This document shows, piece after piece, positions 8,776 through 16,155 of a stretch of DNA of 37,516 nucleotides; position 1 is the stretch's first letter; every line of letters starts with the position of its first letter. The stretch covers positions 112,873 to 150,388 of the forward strand of contig NZ_LUKZ01000023.1 in the NCBI RefSeq assembly GCF_001633105.1. The letters are read 5' to 3'. A program made the translations under genes and the position numbers. The notes under the pieces are model-generated. The model was not told the DNA's origin. It saw nothing but the letters and a program-made list of their open reading frames with translations, and ran no database searches. The DNA is from Acidovorax sp. GW101-3H11. Lineage in GTDB: Bacteria > Pseudomonadota > Gammaproteobacteria > Burkholderiales > Burkholderiaceae_C.

Positions 8776-9765
8776 TCAGTTGCTGGCCTGGATCCCCGCC
8801 GCACGGATGATGCGCGCATTGTTCTCCGACTCCTGCGCGATCTGGCGTGCAAATTCGGCCGCTGTGCCGCCAGTGGGCACGTTGTCGGTGGCTTCGAGCT
8901 TGCTGCGGATGTCGGGCAGGGCCAGCGCCTTGTTCACCTCGGCATTGATGCGGGCGAGCACGGCCGCAGGCGTCTGCGCTGGCGCATAGATGCCAAACAG
9001 CGATGACAGGTTGGCGGCGGGCTGGCCCAACTCGGCCAGCGTGGGCACCTGTGGCAGCGAATCAAGCCGCGCGGGTGCGCCCACCGCCAGCGGCTTGAGC
9101 TTGCCCGCCTGGATGTGCTGCAGCACAGCCGGGCCCGCGTTGGTGGACAGCACCTCGTACTGCCCGCCCAGCGCGTCGTTCATCTGCTGGCCACCGCCCT
9201 TGTAGGGCACATGCGTGATCTGCACCTGGCTCTTGCCCGCAATCTGCTCCAGCATGATGTGGCCCAGCGACGCCTGCCCCGAAGTCGCCCAGCGCACGGC
9301 CCCGGGCTTCGCCTGCGCGGTGGCCAGCAAGTCCTTGAAATCCGTGGCCTTGCTGGCCGAGGTGCCCAGCAGCAGCACGGGCGAATACATCACGCTCACC
9401 ACCGGGGCGATGTCCTTTTGCGGGTCAAACGGCGACTTGCCCAGGTGCGGGTTGAGGGCCAGCGGGCTCACTGCCGCAAAACCCAGGGTGTAGCCATCGG
9501 GCGCGGCCTTGGCCACGGCATCCACACCAAGGCTGCCACTGGCCCCGGCCTTGTTCTCGATGACCACCGGCGTGCCCAGCTGCACGGCCAGCTTGTCAGC
9601 CAGGGCGCGCGCCACGTTGTCGCTCACGCCACCCGCCGGGTAGGCCACCACGATACGGATGGGTTTGGCTGTGGGCCAGGATTGCGCCGAAGCCATGGCC
9701 GGTGCCAAAGCCAGTGCGGCGGCGGCAAGGAGGAAGCGGCGGGACAGCGGGGGTAAGTTGGTCAT
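8776..9765 (-). CDS. Bug-family (tripartite tricarboxylate transporter) substrate-binding protein
   Basis: A 329-residue exported protein of the Bug/TctC family. It has an N-terminal signal peptide with a twin-arginine-like start (LSRRFLLAAAALALAPAMASAQ). The mature domain shows family motifs: WPTAKPIRIVVAYPAGGVSDN, LGTPVVIENKAGASG and HVPYKGGGQQMND. These periplasmic receptors bind carboxylates or other small acids. Most in Comamonadaceae are orphans with no transporter genes beside them, as here: no TctA or TctB is nearby. The start ATG at 9765 gives a complete signal peptide. The next Bug gene ends 36 bases upstream on the same strand, so the two are likely co-transcribed. The ligand cannot be told from sequence. 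Confidence 0.93.
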   Translation of the reverse strand: MTNLPPLSRRFLLAAAALALAPAMASAQSWPTAKPIRIVVAYPAGGVSDNVARALADKLAVQLGTPVVIENKAGASGSLGVDAVAKAAPDGYTLGFAAVSPLALNPHLGKSPFDPQKDIAPVVSVMYSPVLLLGTSASKATDFKDLLATAQAKPGAVRWATSGQASLGHIMLEQIAGKSQVQITHVPYKGGGQQMNDALGGQYEVLSTNAGPAVLQHIQAGKLKPLAVGAPARLDSLPQVPTLAELGQPAANLSSLFGIYAPAQTPAAVLARINAEVNKALALPDIRSKLEATDNVPTGGTAAEFARQIAQESENNARIIRAAGIQASN

Positions 9766-9801
9766 CGTAAAGAAGCCGCCATCGGGCGGTCGGTGAATCC
9801 A

Positions 9802-10764
9802 TCAATCGAGTTCGAGCTTGCGCTCGCGGATGAGCCTGGCCCATTTCTCGTTTTCGCCCTTCACGAAGCTGAAGAACTCCACAGGGCCCAGCGAATGTAC
9901 TTCGGAACCCGTGGACGCGAACTTGGCCTTCACGTCCGCCTGCGCCAGCACCTTGGCCAGTTCGGCAGCCAGCTTGTCCACCACCTCCTTAGGCAAGCCG
10001 GCCGGGCCTACCAGGCCCTGGAAGCCCACCGATTCCATAGCGGCAAAGCCCTGTTCGCCCACCGTGGGCACATCGAGCAGCTGCGGGTCCCGCCGGGGCC
10101 CGGTCACGGCCAATGCCTTGAGTTTGCCGCCCTTGATCTGCGGCAGCAGCACAGGCCCCGCATCGATGAGCAGCTGCGTCTGGCCGCCAATCAGGTCCTG
10201 CACCGCTGGTGCGCTGCCCTTGTACGGCACATGCGTCACGTCGAGGCCGGTGGCCTGGTTCATGAGTTCGCCGTTCAGGTGGGTGGACGTGCCCGCGCCG
10301 CCCGAGGCGAAGTTCACCTTGCCAGGGTTGGCCTTGGCCCAGGCCACCCAGTCCTTGAGGTCCTTGGCAGGGTGGTCGGGCCGGGTCACGGCGATGTAGC
10401 TGCCCTGGCTGATCTGGCCGATGTAGCTGAACTGCTTGAGCGGCTCATAGGGCATCTTGCGCTGCAGGTAGGGCGCGATGGCAAACGGCCCGGTGTTGGC
10501 GAGCAGGAGGGTGTAGCCGTCCGGCGCAGCGCGCGTGAGCTCTGTGGCGGCCAGCATGCCGCCTGCGCCGGGCTTGTAGTCCACCACAATTTGCTGCTTA
10601 AGCGCCTCCTGCAGCGGCACCTGCACCGTGCGGGCGGCAAAGTCGATGCCACCGCCCGGCGGATACCCCACGATGAGACGGATCGGCTTGGCCGACGGCC
10701 AGCCCTGGGCCATGGACAGGGTGGCCAACCCCAGCAGCAACGCACCTGCAACCAGTTTTTTCAT
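9802..10764 (-). CDS. Bug-family substrate-binding protein
   Basis: A 320-residue exported Bug/TctC protein. The signal peptide is MKKLVAGALLLGLATLSMAQ. The mature part has GWPSAKPIRLIVGYPPGGG, VVDYKPGAGGMLAATEL, DVTHVPYKGSAPAVQD and the C-terminal GEQGFAAMES. It should be a periplasmic receptor for a small organic acid, ligand unknown. I chose the ATG at 10764 because a GGAGA ribosome binding site sits just upstream and the signal peptide starts there; a longer reading frame to 10824 adds non-conserved residues. The leader is rich in CAACA repeats. xerD ends 66 bases upstream and another Bug gene starts 36 bases downstream. Confidence 0.93.
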   Translation of the reverse strand: MKKLVAGALLLGLATLSMAQGWPSAKPIRLIVGYPPGGGIDFAARTVQVPLQEALKQQIVVDYKPGAGGMLAATELTRAAPDGYTLLLANTGPFAIAPYLQRKMPYEPLKQFSYIGQISQGSYIAVTRPDHPAKDLKDWVAWAKANPGKVNFASGGAGTSTHLNGELMNQATGLDVTHVPYKGSAPAVQDLIGGQTQLLIDAGPVLLPQIKGGKLKALAVTGPRRDPQLLDVPTVGEQGFAAMESVGFQGLVGPAGLPKEVVDKLAAELAKVLAQADVKAKFASTGSEVHSLGPVEFFSFVKGENEKWARLIRERKLELD

Positions 10765-10830
10765 GCTCTTGTCTCCTTGTGTTGTTGTGAGGAATCCAGA
10801 CTTGGGCCCTCCATCTGCATCCATCTCCCA

Positions 10831-11730
10831 TCATCCACGCGGATGGTGCTGCGCGTGCAGCGACTTGAGCCGCTCGCGCGCCACATGGGTGTAGATGGTG
10901 GTGGTGGAGATGTCGGCGTGGCCCAGCAGCAGCTGCACCACGCGCAGGTCCGCGCCATGGTTGAGCAGGTGGGTGGCAAATGCGTGGCGCAGCGTGTGCG
11001 GGGACAGCGGCACGGTAATGCCCGCCACCTGCGCCCATTTTTTGACGATGACCCAGAACATCGCCCGCGTCATGCCGCTGCCGCGCTGGGTCACAAACAG
11101 GTCATCGGTCTGCTGCCCGCCCAGGATGGCGCCGCGCGCCTCGTGCAGGTAGCGCTCCAGCCAGGCGCGCGCCTCGTCGCCAAACGGCACCAGGCGCTCC
11201 TTGCTGCCCTTGCCCATCACACGCAGCACGCCTTCGTTCAGCCCGAGCTGGAAGGTCTTGAGCGTGACCAACTCCGTCACGCGCAGGCCGCTGGCGTACA
11301 TCAGCTCCAGCATGGTGCGGTCGCGCAGGCCCAGGGGGTTGCCCAGATCGGGTGCGTTCAGCAGCGCCTCCACCTGGGCTTGCGATAAGGTCTTGGGCAC
11401 CCGCAGGGGCTGGCGCGCGGCCTGCAGCCGCAGCGTGGGGTCGGCCGAAATGCGCCGCTCGCGCAGCGCCCAGTGGAAATAGCGGCGCAGCACCGTGAGC
11501 CGCCGGTTGGCCGAGGTGGCGCGCGTCTGCGCGTGGCGCGCCGCAAAGTAGGCGTTGAGGTGCAGCTCGGCCGTGTCGTCCAGCGCCAGCACGGGCTCCT
11601 GGGCTGCCAGCCACTGCGCGTACAGCGTCAGATCGCGCCGGTAGGCCGCCAGCGTGTTGCGCGAGAGGCCGTCCTCCAGCCACAGGGCATCCACAAAGGC
11701 ATCGATCGCGTTCAGGCTGGCGGCAAGCAT
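10831..11730 (-). CDS. xerD: Site-specific tyrosine recombinase XerD
   Basis: A 299-residue tyrosine recombinase of XerD length. The N-terminal SAM-like DNA-binding domain (residues 1-90, GLSRNTLAAYRRDL) is followed by the catalytic domain with all six catalytic positions: R150 (ASGLRVTEL), K174 (GKGSKERL), H245 and R248 (HTLRHAFATHLL), H271 (LLGHADIST) and Y280 (TTTIYTHV). With XerC it resolves chromosome dimers at dif during division. This is the housekeeping form and not a phage or island integrase: it lacks the extra N-terminal domain and is not next to an att-bearing tRNA gene. The ATG at 11730 has no clear ribosome binding site. A reverse-strand terminator at 11749-11780 separates it from the upstream Bug gene. 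Confidence 0.95.
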   Translation of the reverse strand: MLAASLNAIDAFVDALWLEDGLSRNTLAAYRRDLTLYAQWLAAQEPVLALDDTAELHLNAYFAARHAQTRATSANRRLTVLRRYFHWALRERRISADPTLRLQAARQPLRVPKTLSQAQVEALLNAPDLGNPLGLRDRTMLELMYASGLRVTELVTLKTFQLGLNEGVLRVMGKGSKERLVPFGDEARAWLERYLHEARGAILGGQQTDDLFVTQRGSGMTRAMFWVIVKKWAQVAGITVPLSPHTLRHAFATHLLNHGADLRVVQLLLGHADISTTTIYTHVARERLKSLHAQHHPRG

Positions 11731-11748
11731 GCAAAAACGATAGCACGT

Positions 11749-11780
11749 AAAAAAGCCGCCCGGGCGAAGGGGCGGCTTTT
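11749..11780 (-). terminator. Rho-independent terminator after the third Bug gene
   Basis: The arms AAAAGCCGCCC (11751-11761) and GGGCGGCTTTT (11770-11780) form a GC-rich stem. Read on the reverse strand it ends in a run of six T. It lies between the Bug gene ending at 11808 and the xerD start. Confidence 0.9.
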
Positions 11781-11807
11781 CGAAGTGATGGATGGAGTGT
11801 GCAGCGC

Positions 11808-12773
11808 TTATTCGAGCGTCAGCTTCTGCTTGACCACCACATCCTTGTAGACCGCAAACTCGGCCTTGATCTGCTCGGCAAACTGCTCGGGCGTGTTGCC
11901 GATCACGAGGGAGCCGGTGTCTTCGATGCGCTTTTTCACGGCCGGGTCTTGCAATGCCGTGCGCACAGCGGCGTTGATCTTGTCCACCACGTCCTTGGGC
12001 AGGCCCTTGGGGCCCACGATGCCGTAGTAGGCCATGCGGTTCACCGGCTCCAGGCCCAGTTCCTTGAACGTGGGCACATTGGGCAGGGCCGCCACGCGCT
12101 GGGGCGCGGCCACCACGATGGGCACCAGGCGGTTTTCTTTGATGAACGGCAGGGCCGAAGGCAGGTTGTCAAAAATCATGGGCACCTGGCCCGCCACCGT
12201 GTCGTTCAGGGCCGGGCCCGCACCGCGGTAGGGGATGTGGGTCACAAAGGTGCCCGAGAGGTTCTTGTACAGCTCCATCTGCAGGTGGCCGATGCCGCCC
12301 GTACCGGAGGACGAGTACGAATACTTGCCGGGCGACTTCTTGACCTCGGCCACAAAGGCCTTGTAGTCCTTGGCCGGGAAGCTGGGGTGCACCGCAATGA
12401 TGTTGGGGGTGGCCGCGATGTTGATGATGGGCGTGAAGTCCGTCAGCGGGTTGTACGGCGTCTTGGGGTTGATGGCGGGGTTGGCGGCCGTGGTGGACAC
12501 GGTGGCCACGCCCAGCGTGTAGCCGTCGGGGGCCGAGCGGGCCGTTTCGGCCGCACCCACGATGCCGCCGCCACCGGCCTTGTTCTCCACGATCACGCTC
12601 TGGCCCAGGGCCTTGCCCAGCGGGTCGGCGATCACGCGCGCAATGATGTCGGTGGTGCCACCGGGTGCAAACGGCACCTGCAGCTTGATCACCTTGTTGG
12701 GATAGCCTTGGGCGGCAGCGGTGCCTGCTGCGGCAGCCAGTACGGTCAGCGCGAGCCATTGACGACGATGCAT
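11808..12773 (-). CDS. Bug-family substrate-binding protein
   Basis: A 321-residue exported Bug/TctC receptor. The signal peptide is [20 protein letters not shown] with cleavage near AAAQ. The mature domain contains [50 protein letters not shown] and [18 protein letters not shown]. The start ATG at 12773 has a strong ribosome binding site (GAAGGAGAACTCC before it). The gene is monocistronic by appearance: a terminator follows at 11749-11780 and the AEC transporter gene is divergent 126 bases away. Ligand unknown; no transporter membrane subunits are present. An AEC carrier next door may handle a related organic acid, but that is only an inference from position. Confidence 0.93.
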   Translation of the reverse strand: MHRRQWLALTVLAAAAGTAAAQGYPNKVIKLQVPFAPGGTTDIIARVIADPLGKALGQSVIVENKAGGGGIVGAAETARSAPDGYTLGVATVSTTAANPAINPKTPYNPLTDFTPIINIAATPNIIAVHPSFPAKDYKAFVAEVKKSPGKYSYSSSGTGGIGHLQMELYKNLSGTFVTHIPYRGAGPALNDTVAGQVPMIFDNLPSALPFIKENRLVPIVVAAPQRVAALPNVPTFKELGLEPVNRMAYYGIVGPKGLPKDVVDKINAAVRTALQDPAVKKRIEDTGSLVIGNTPEQFAEQIKAEFAVYKDVVVKQKLTLE

Positions 12774-12899
12774 GGAGTTCTCCTTCGTGCGGGTAACAAA
12801 CAGCGCCGATGGTATGCGCAACCGCCACGTTGGCGCCCTGCGGATTCCACATAAGGGCTAACCCCAAGGCATTGCCGCGCATCAAGTATTCTCGGCAGC

Positions 12900-13805
12900 G
12901 TGAACTACGCCCAGCTCCTGCTCCCCGACTTCTCCCTCATCCTCTGCGGCTACCTCATCTGCCGCTACACCGCCCTCAACCGCTCGGTCTGGCAGCCGGT
13001 GGAAAGCCTGGTGTACTACCTGCTCTTCCCGGTGCTGCTGTTCCAGTCCATCGTCAAAAGCCCCGTGGACATCAGCGCCGCGTCGGGGCTGATCGGCGCG
13101 GGCATGCTGTCGGGCGTGATTGGCATCGCGCTGGCCTACAGCCTGCCGCATTGGCCGTGGCTGGGCAAGCGCATCGATGCGCGCGACCATGCGGCCAGCG
13201 CACAGGTGGCGTTCCGTTTCAATTCCTTCATTGGCCTGGCGATTGCCGAGCGCCTGGCGGGCACGCAGGGCCTTTTGATGATTGCGGTGCTGATCGGCGT
13301 GTGTGTACCGCTGTTCAACGTGGCGGCCGTGTGGCCCATGGCACGGCAGGGCCAGCACAGTTTTGCGCGCGAGCTGGTGCGCAACCCGCTGATCATCGCC
13401 ACAGGGTCCGGCCTGGCGGCCAACCTGCTGGGCTTTCAGATCCCCGAGTGGGCCGTGCCCACGGTCAGCCGCATCAGCGCTGCGTCGCTGGCGCTGGGTC
13501 TGATGGCCGCAGGCGCCGGCCTGCAGTTTGGCCTGCTCACGCGCGGCAAGGCGCTGAGCGTGGCGGTGCTGTCCATCCGCCACCTGGTGCAGCCCCTGCT
13601 GGCCTTTGCGCTGGCGCGGCTGTTTGGGTTGGACCCGGTGCAAACCACCGTGCTGCTGGCCTTCTCGGCCCTGCCCACGGCATCGACCTGCTACGTGCTG
13701 GCCGCCCGCATGGGCTACAACGGGCCCTATGTGGCAGGGCTGGTGACGCTGTCCACATTGCTGGGCGTGGTGAGCCTGCCTTTTGCCCTGGGGTTTCTGC
13801 GATGA
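12900..13805 (+). CDS. AEC family transporter (auxin efflux carrier type)
   Basis: A 301-residue integral membrane protein with about ten hydrophobic helices in two halves, as in AEC carriers (for example FSLILCGYLICRYTALN, VESLVYYLLFPVLLFQSIV, and at the end AGLVTLSTLLGVVSLPFALG). The family motif LVYYLLFPVLLF in helix 2 and the RFNSFIGLAIAERLAG region are typical. Family members move carboxylates such as malate or malonate across the inner membrane. The start appears to be a GTG at 12900; no ATG upstream is in frame with good context and no strong ribosome binding site is seen. It overlaps the esterase gene by 4 bases (ATGA at 13802-13805), so the two are translationally coupled. Substrate unknown. 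Confidence 0.9.
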   Translation: MNYAQLLLPDFSLILCGYLICRYTALNRSVWQPVESLVYYLLFPVLLFQSIVKSPVDISAASGLIGAGMLSGVIGIALAYSLPHWPWLGKRIDARDHAASAQVAFRFNSFIGLAIAERLAGTQGLLMIAVLIGVCVPLFNVAAVWPMARQGQHSFARELVRNPLIIATGSGLAANLLGFQIPEWAVPTVSRISAASLALGLMAAGAGLQFGLLTRGKALSVAVLSIRHLVQPLLAFALARLFGLDPVQTTVLLAFSALPTASTCYVLAARMGYNGPYVAGLVTLSTLLGVVSLPFALGFLR

Positions 13806-14488
13806 CCGATTTTCTGCACCCTGACCTTCGCGCAACACAAACAAGCCAAGCGCGGCGGCGCGCACTGCTGGCCAGCCTGGCGGCCATGGCCCTTGCGCCC
13901 CTGGCCGCCTGCGGGCGCAAGCCACCCCGCGCGCAGGCGCTGCCCGCCGGGGCCACGGTGCTGGCGCTGGGCGACTCGCTGACCTCGGGCGTGGGCGCAT
14001 CGACCGACACCGCCTACCCCGCCCTGCTACAGCGCCTGACGGGCTGGAAGGTGGTCAACGGCGGTGTGTCGGGTGACACCTCGGCCCAGGCGCTGGCGCG
14101 CCTGCCCGGCCTGCTGCAACAACACCAGCCTGCGCTGGTCATCGTGAGCATAGGCGGCAACGACTTTCTGCGCCGCCAGAGCAGCGCCACCACCCGCACC
14201 AACGTGCAGCGCATCTGCGCCGACGCGCGCGCCAGCGGCGCCCAGGTGCTGCTGGTGGCCGTGCCCGAGCTGTCGCTGATGGCCGCCGCAGGCCGCCTCA
14301 GCGACCACGCGCTGTACGAAGAGGTGGCCGGGGAGTTGAAGATTCCCCTGCACAGCAAAGGCTGGTCGGGGGTGCTGGCGCAAGACCGGCTGCGGTCCGA
14401 CCAGATCCATGCCAATGCGGCGGGTTACGAGCAGTTTGCGCAGGGGCTGGTGGAGACCCTCAAAACCACCGGATTGCTCGTGCAGTAG
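13802..14488 (+). CDS. GDSL (SGNH) esterase, TesA-like, predicted lipoprotein
   Basis: A 228-residue SGNH hydrolase of the TesA/arylesterase type. All four blocks are visible: LALGDSLTSGVG (Ser59), VSGDTS, SIGGNDFLR and the C-terminal DQIHANAAGY with the Asp and His. The N-terminus has twin or triple arginines (QARRRALLASLAAM) and a lipobox LAAC with Cys37, so it is probably exported as a lipoprotein. The E. coli TesA has a plain signal peptide, so anchoring is a difference. It hydrolyses acyl esters or thioesters, exact substrate unknown. Its ATG overlaps the AEC stop. Downstream lies repeat copy 3, then queG on the opposite strand. Confidence 0.9.
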   Translation: MTDFLHPDLRATQTSQARRRALLASLAAMALAPLAACGRKPPRAQALPAGATVLALGDSLTSGVGASTDTAYPALLQRLTGWKVVNGGVSGDTSAQALARLPGLLQQHQPALVIVSIGGNDFLRRQSSATTRTNVQRICADARASGAQVLLVAVPELSLMAAAGRLSDHALYEEVAGELKIPLHSKGWSGVLAQDRLRSDQIHANAAGYEQFAQGLVETLKTTGLLVQ

Positions 14489-14509
14489 TACCGCAGGTGC
14501 TCTACACCC

Positions 14510-14578
14510 CAATAGCTATTATTTTGATAGCTTAAAGCGCTTATCCATCGCGCGCAGAGGCCGGTTTTTATTCATATT
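14510..14578 (+). repeat. Interspersed two-hairpin repeat, copy 3 (between convergent genes)
   Basis: Forward copy with a perfect first stem AGCTATTATTTTGATAGCT (the AGCTAT/ATAGCT arms), then AAAGCGCTTATCCATCG and the tail GGCCGGTTTTTATTCA. It lies between the esterase gene and queG and overlaps the queG stop codon at 14572-14574. The T-run after the second hairpin suggests a terminator role. Confidence 0.82.
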
Positions 14579-15648
14579 TCCAGTGCCCAGGCCACATGCT
14601 CGCGCACCAGGGCGCTCGGGTCTTCAGCACGCGCCTGCAATGCGGCGCGCACCGCGCCATCGCCTGTCGCCCGCAGCGCATTGCCCAGCGCCACCGCCAC
14701 ATTGCGCAGCCAGCGCTCGTGCCCGATGCGGCGGATGGGGCCACCCTCGGTCATGCGCAAAAAGGTGGGCTCGTCCCACGCAAACAAATGCACCAGCTGC
14801 TGGCCCGCCAGGCCCTTGCGCTCGTCAAAGTCGGGCAGGCGGCTGACCTGGGCAAATTTGTTCCAGGGGCAGATGAGCTGGCAGTCGTCGCAGCCGTAGA
14901 TGCGGTTGCCCAGCAGCGGGCGCAGCTCCAGCGGGATCGGCCCCGCATGCTCGATGGTGAGGTACGAGATGCAGCGCCGCGCGTCAATGCGGTGCGGCGC
15001 GATGATGGCCTGTGTGGGGCAGATGTCGATGCATGCGCTGCAGCTGCCGCAGTGCGCGGTGACGGGCGCGCTCTCGGGCAGCGCCATGTCCACATAGATC
15101 TCGCCCAGAAAGAACATCGACCCCGCCTCACGGTTGAGCACCAGCGTGTGCCTGCCGCGCCAGCCCTGGCCGCTGCGTGCGGCCAGCTCGGCCTCCAGCA
15201 CCGGGGCCGAGTCGGTGAACACGCGGTGGCCAAACGGGCCAATGGCCTCGGCAATGCGGTCGCTGAGTTTTTGCAGCCGCGCGCGCAGCACCTTGTGATA
15301 GTCCCGCCCCCGGGCGTAGACCGAGACGATGCCCTCCTGCGGGCGGGTGAGACGCGACAGCTCGTGGGCCTGCCAGCCCTGGGCCGCGCCGTTCCCGGTA
15401 TCGCGCGGCAAATAATCCATGCGCGCCGTGATCACGCTCACGGTGCCGGGCACCAGCTCGGCCGGGCGCGCGCGCTTCATGCCGTGGGATGCCATGTAAT
15501 GCATCTCGCCATGGAATCCCTGCGCCAGCCAGGCCGAAAGCCCGGGCTCTGCAGCGGACAAGTCCACCCCCGCCACGCCGATTTGGGAAAATCCCAGCTC
15601 GCGGGCCCACTCCTGCATTTGAGGAACGAGTTGACTGTTGCACCACAT
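14572..15648 (-). CDS. queG: Epoxyqueuosine reductase QueG
   Basis: A 358-residue protein with the QueG layout. The N-terminal cobalamin-binding region begins MQEWARELGFSQIGVAGVD and includes HGEMHYMASH. Two 4Fe-4S clusters are bound by CGSCSACIDICPTQAI and, further on, CDDCQLICPWNKFA together with RRCISYLTIEH. A HEAT-like C-terminal tail follows (WLRNVAVALGNAL). It performs the last step of queuosine synthesis on tRNA, reducing epoxyqueuosine. The start is the ATG at 15648, giving MWCNSQLVPQ; an internal ATG at 15618 is possible. The head overlaps the proposed tsaE start on the other strand by 18 bases. The stop lies inside repeat copy 3. Confidence 0.95.
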   Translation of the reverse strand: MWCNSQLVPQMQEWARELGFSQIGVAGVDLSAAEPGLSAWLAQGFHGEMHYMASHGMKRARPAELVPGTVSVITARMDYLPRDTGNGAAQGWQAHELSRLTRPQEGIVSVYARGRDYHKVLRARLQKLSDRIAEAIGPFGHRVFTDSAPVLEAELAARSGQGWRGRHTLVLNREAGSMFFLGEIYVDMALPESAPVTAHCGSCSACIDICPTQAIIAPHRIDARRCISYLTIEHAGPIPLELRPLLGNRIYGCDDCQLICPWNKFAQVSRLPDFDERKGLAGQQLVHLFAWDEPTFLRMTEGGPIRRIGHERWLRNVAVALGNALRATGDGAVRAALQARAEDPSALVREHVAWALEI

Positions 15649-16149
15649 ACCGGCCAGATTGTAGAAAGCGGCGACGCCACCGCCGCCCTCGCCACGCGCC
15701 ATTTCACCTGGCACAGCGAGGCCGACACCGAAGCCTTCGCGCGCCAGCTGGCGGCGCAGCCGCTGCTGGCCAACGCCTTCCTCACCCTGCACGGTGACCT
15801 GGGCGCGGGCAAGACCACCCTGGTGCGCCACCTGCTGCGCGCTTTGGGCGTGCAGGGCCGCATCAAGAGCCCCACCTATGCCGTGGTGGAGCCCCACGAG
15901 GCGCCCAACCTCTCGATCTGGCATTTCGACTTCTACCGCTTCGACGACCCGCGCGAATGGGAAGACGCGGGTTTCAGGGACATTTTTGCCAACCCGGGCC
16001 TCAAGGTGGCAGAATGGCCGGAAAAGGCTGCAGCGCTTACTCCGCCTGCGGACCTTGCTATCCACATTGAAGCAATCGATGACACCGAAAGGAAGGTCAC
16101 TCTGCACGCCCCCACCCCTGCCGGGCGCGCCATGCTGCAAGGACTCTGA
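15631..16149 (+). CDS. tsaE: tRNA threonylcarbamoyladenosine biosynthesis ATPase TsaE
   Basis: A 172-residue P-loop ATPase of the TsaE (YjeE) family. The Walker A is HGDLGAGKTTLVRHLL, followed by IKSPTYAVVEPHE, the FDFYRFDDPREWEDAGF block and KVAEWPEKA. It works with TsaB and TsaD to put the t6A modification on tRNAs reading ANN codons. No ATG fits: the best start is a TTG at 15631 preceded by GAGGAACGAG, giving M-TVAPHTG. A rare start codon and the overlap with queG are notable. amiC starts 7 bases downstream, the usual tsaE-amiC pairing in proteobacteria. The family call is firm; the start is tentative. Confidence 0.92.
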   Translation: MTVAPHTGQIVESGDATAALATRHFTWHSEADTEAFARQLAAQPLLANAFLTLHGDLGAGKTTLVRHLLRALGVQGRIKSPTYAVVEPHEAPNLSIWHFDFYRFDDPREWEDAGFRDIFANPGLKVAEWPEKAAALTPPADLAIHIEAIDDTERKVTLHAPTPAGRAMLQGL

Positions 16150-16155
16150 CGCACC

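Noticed and set aside
6039..8852. A 937-codon open frame on the reverse strand across the EAL-HDOD pair
   Set aside because: It is a shadow frame in GC-rich DNA. The forward frames hold clear EAL and HDOD motifs and the reverse translation is low-complexity, rich in His, Gln and Gly, with no recognisable domain.
10831..11730. The tyrosine recombinase as an integrase of a genomic island
   Set aside because: Its length, domain layout and residues are those of housekeeping XerD; there is no neighbouring tRNA gene, direct repeat or island cargo.
16023..16076. A possible eighth copy of the two-hairpin repeat in tsaE (AAAAGGCTGCAGCGCTTACT and on)
   Set aside because: The match is partial and the encoded residues (EWPEKAAALTPPADLAIHIE) fit a normal TsaE C-terminus without extra length, so chance similarity or a very old copy cannot be told apart.
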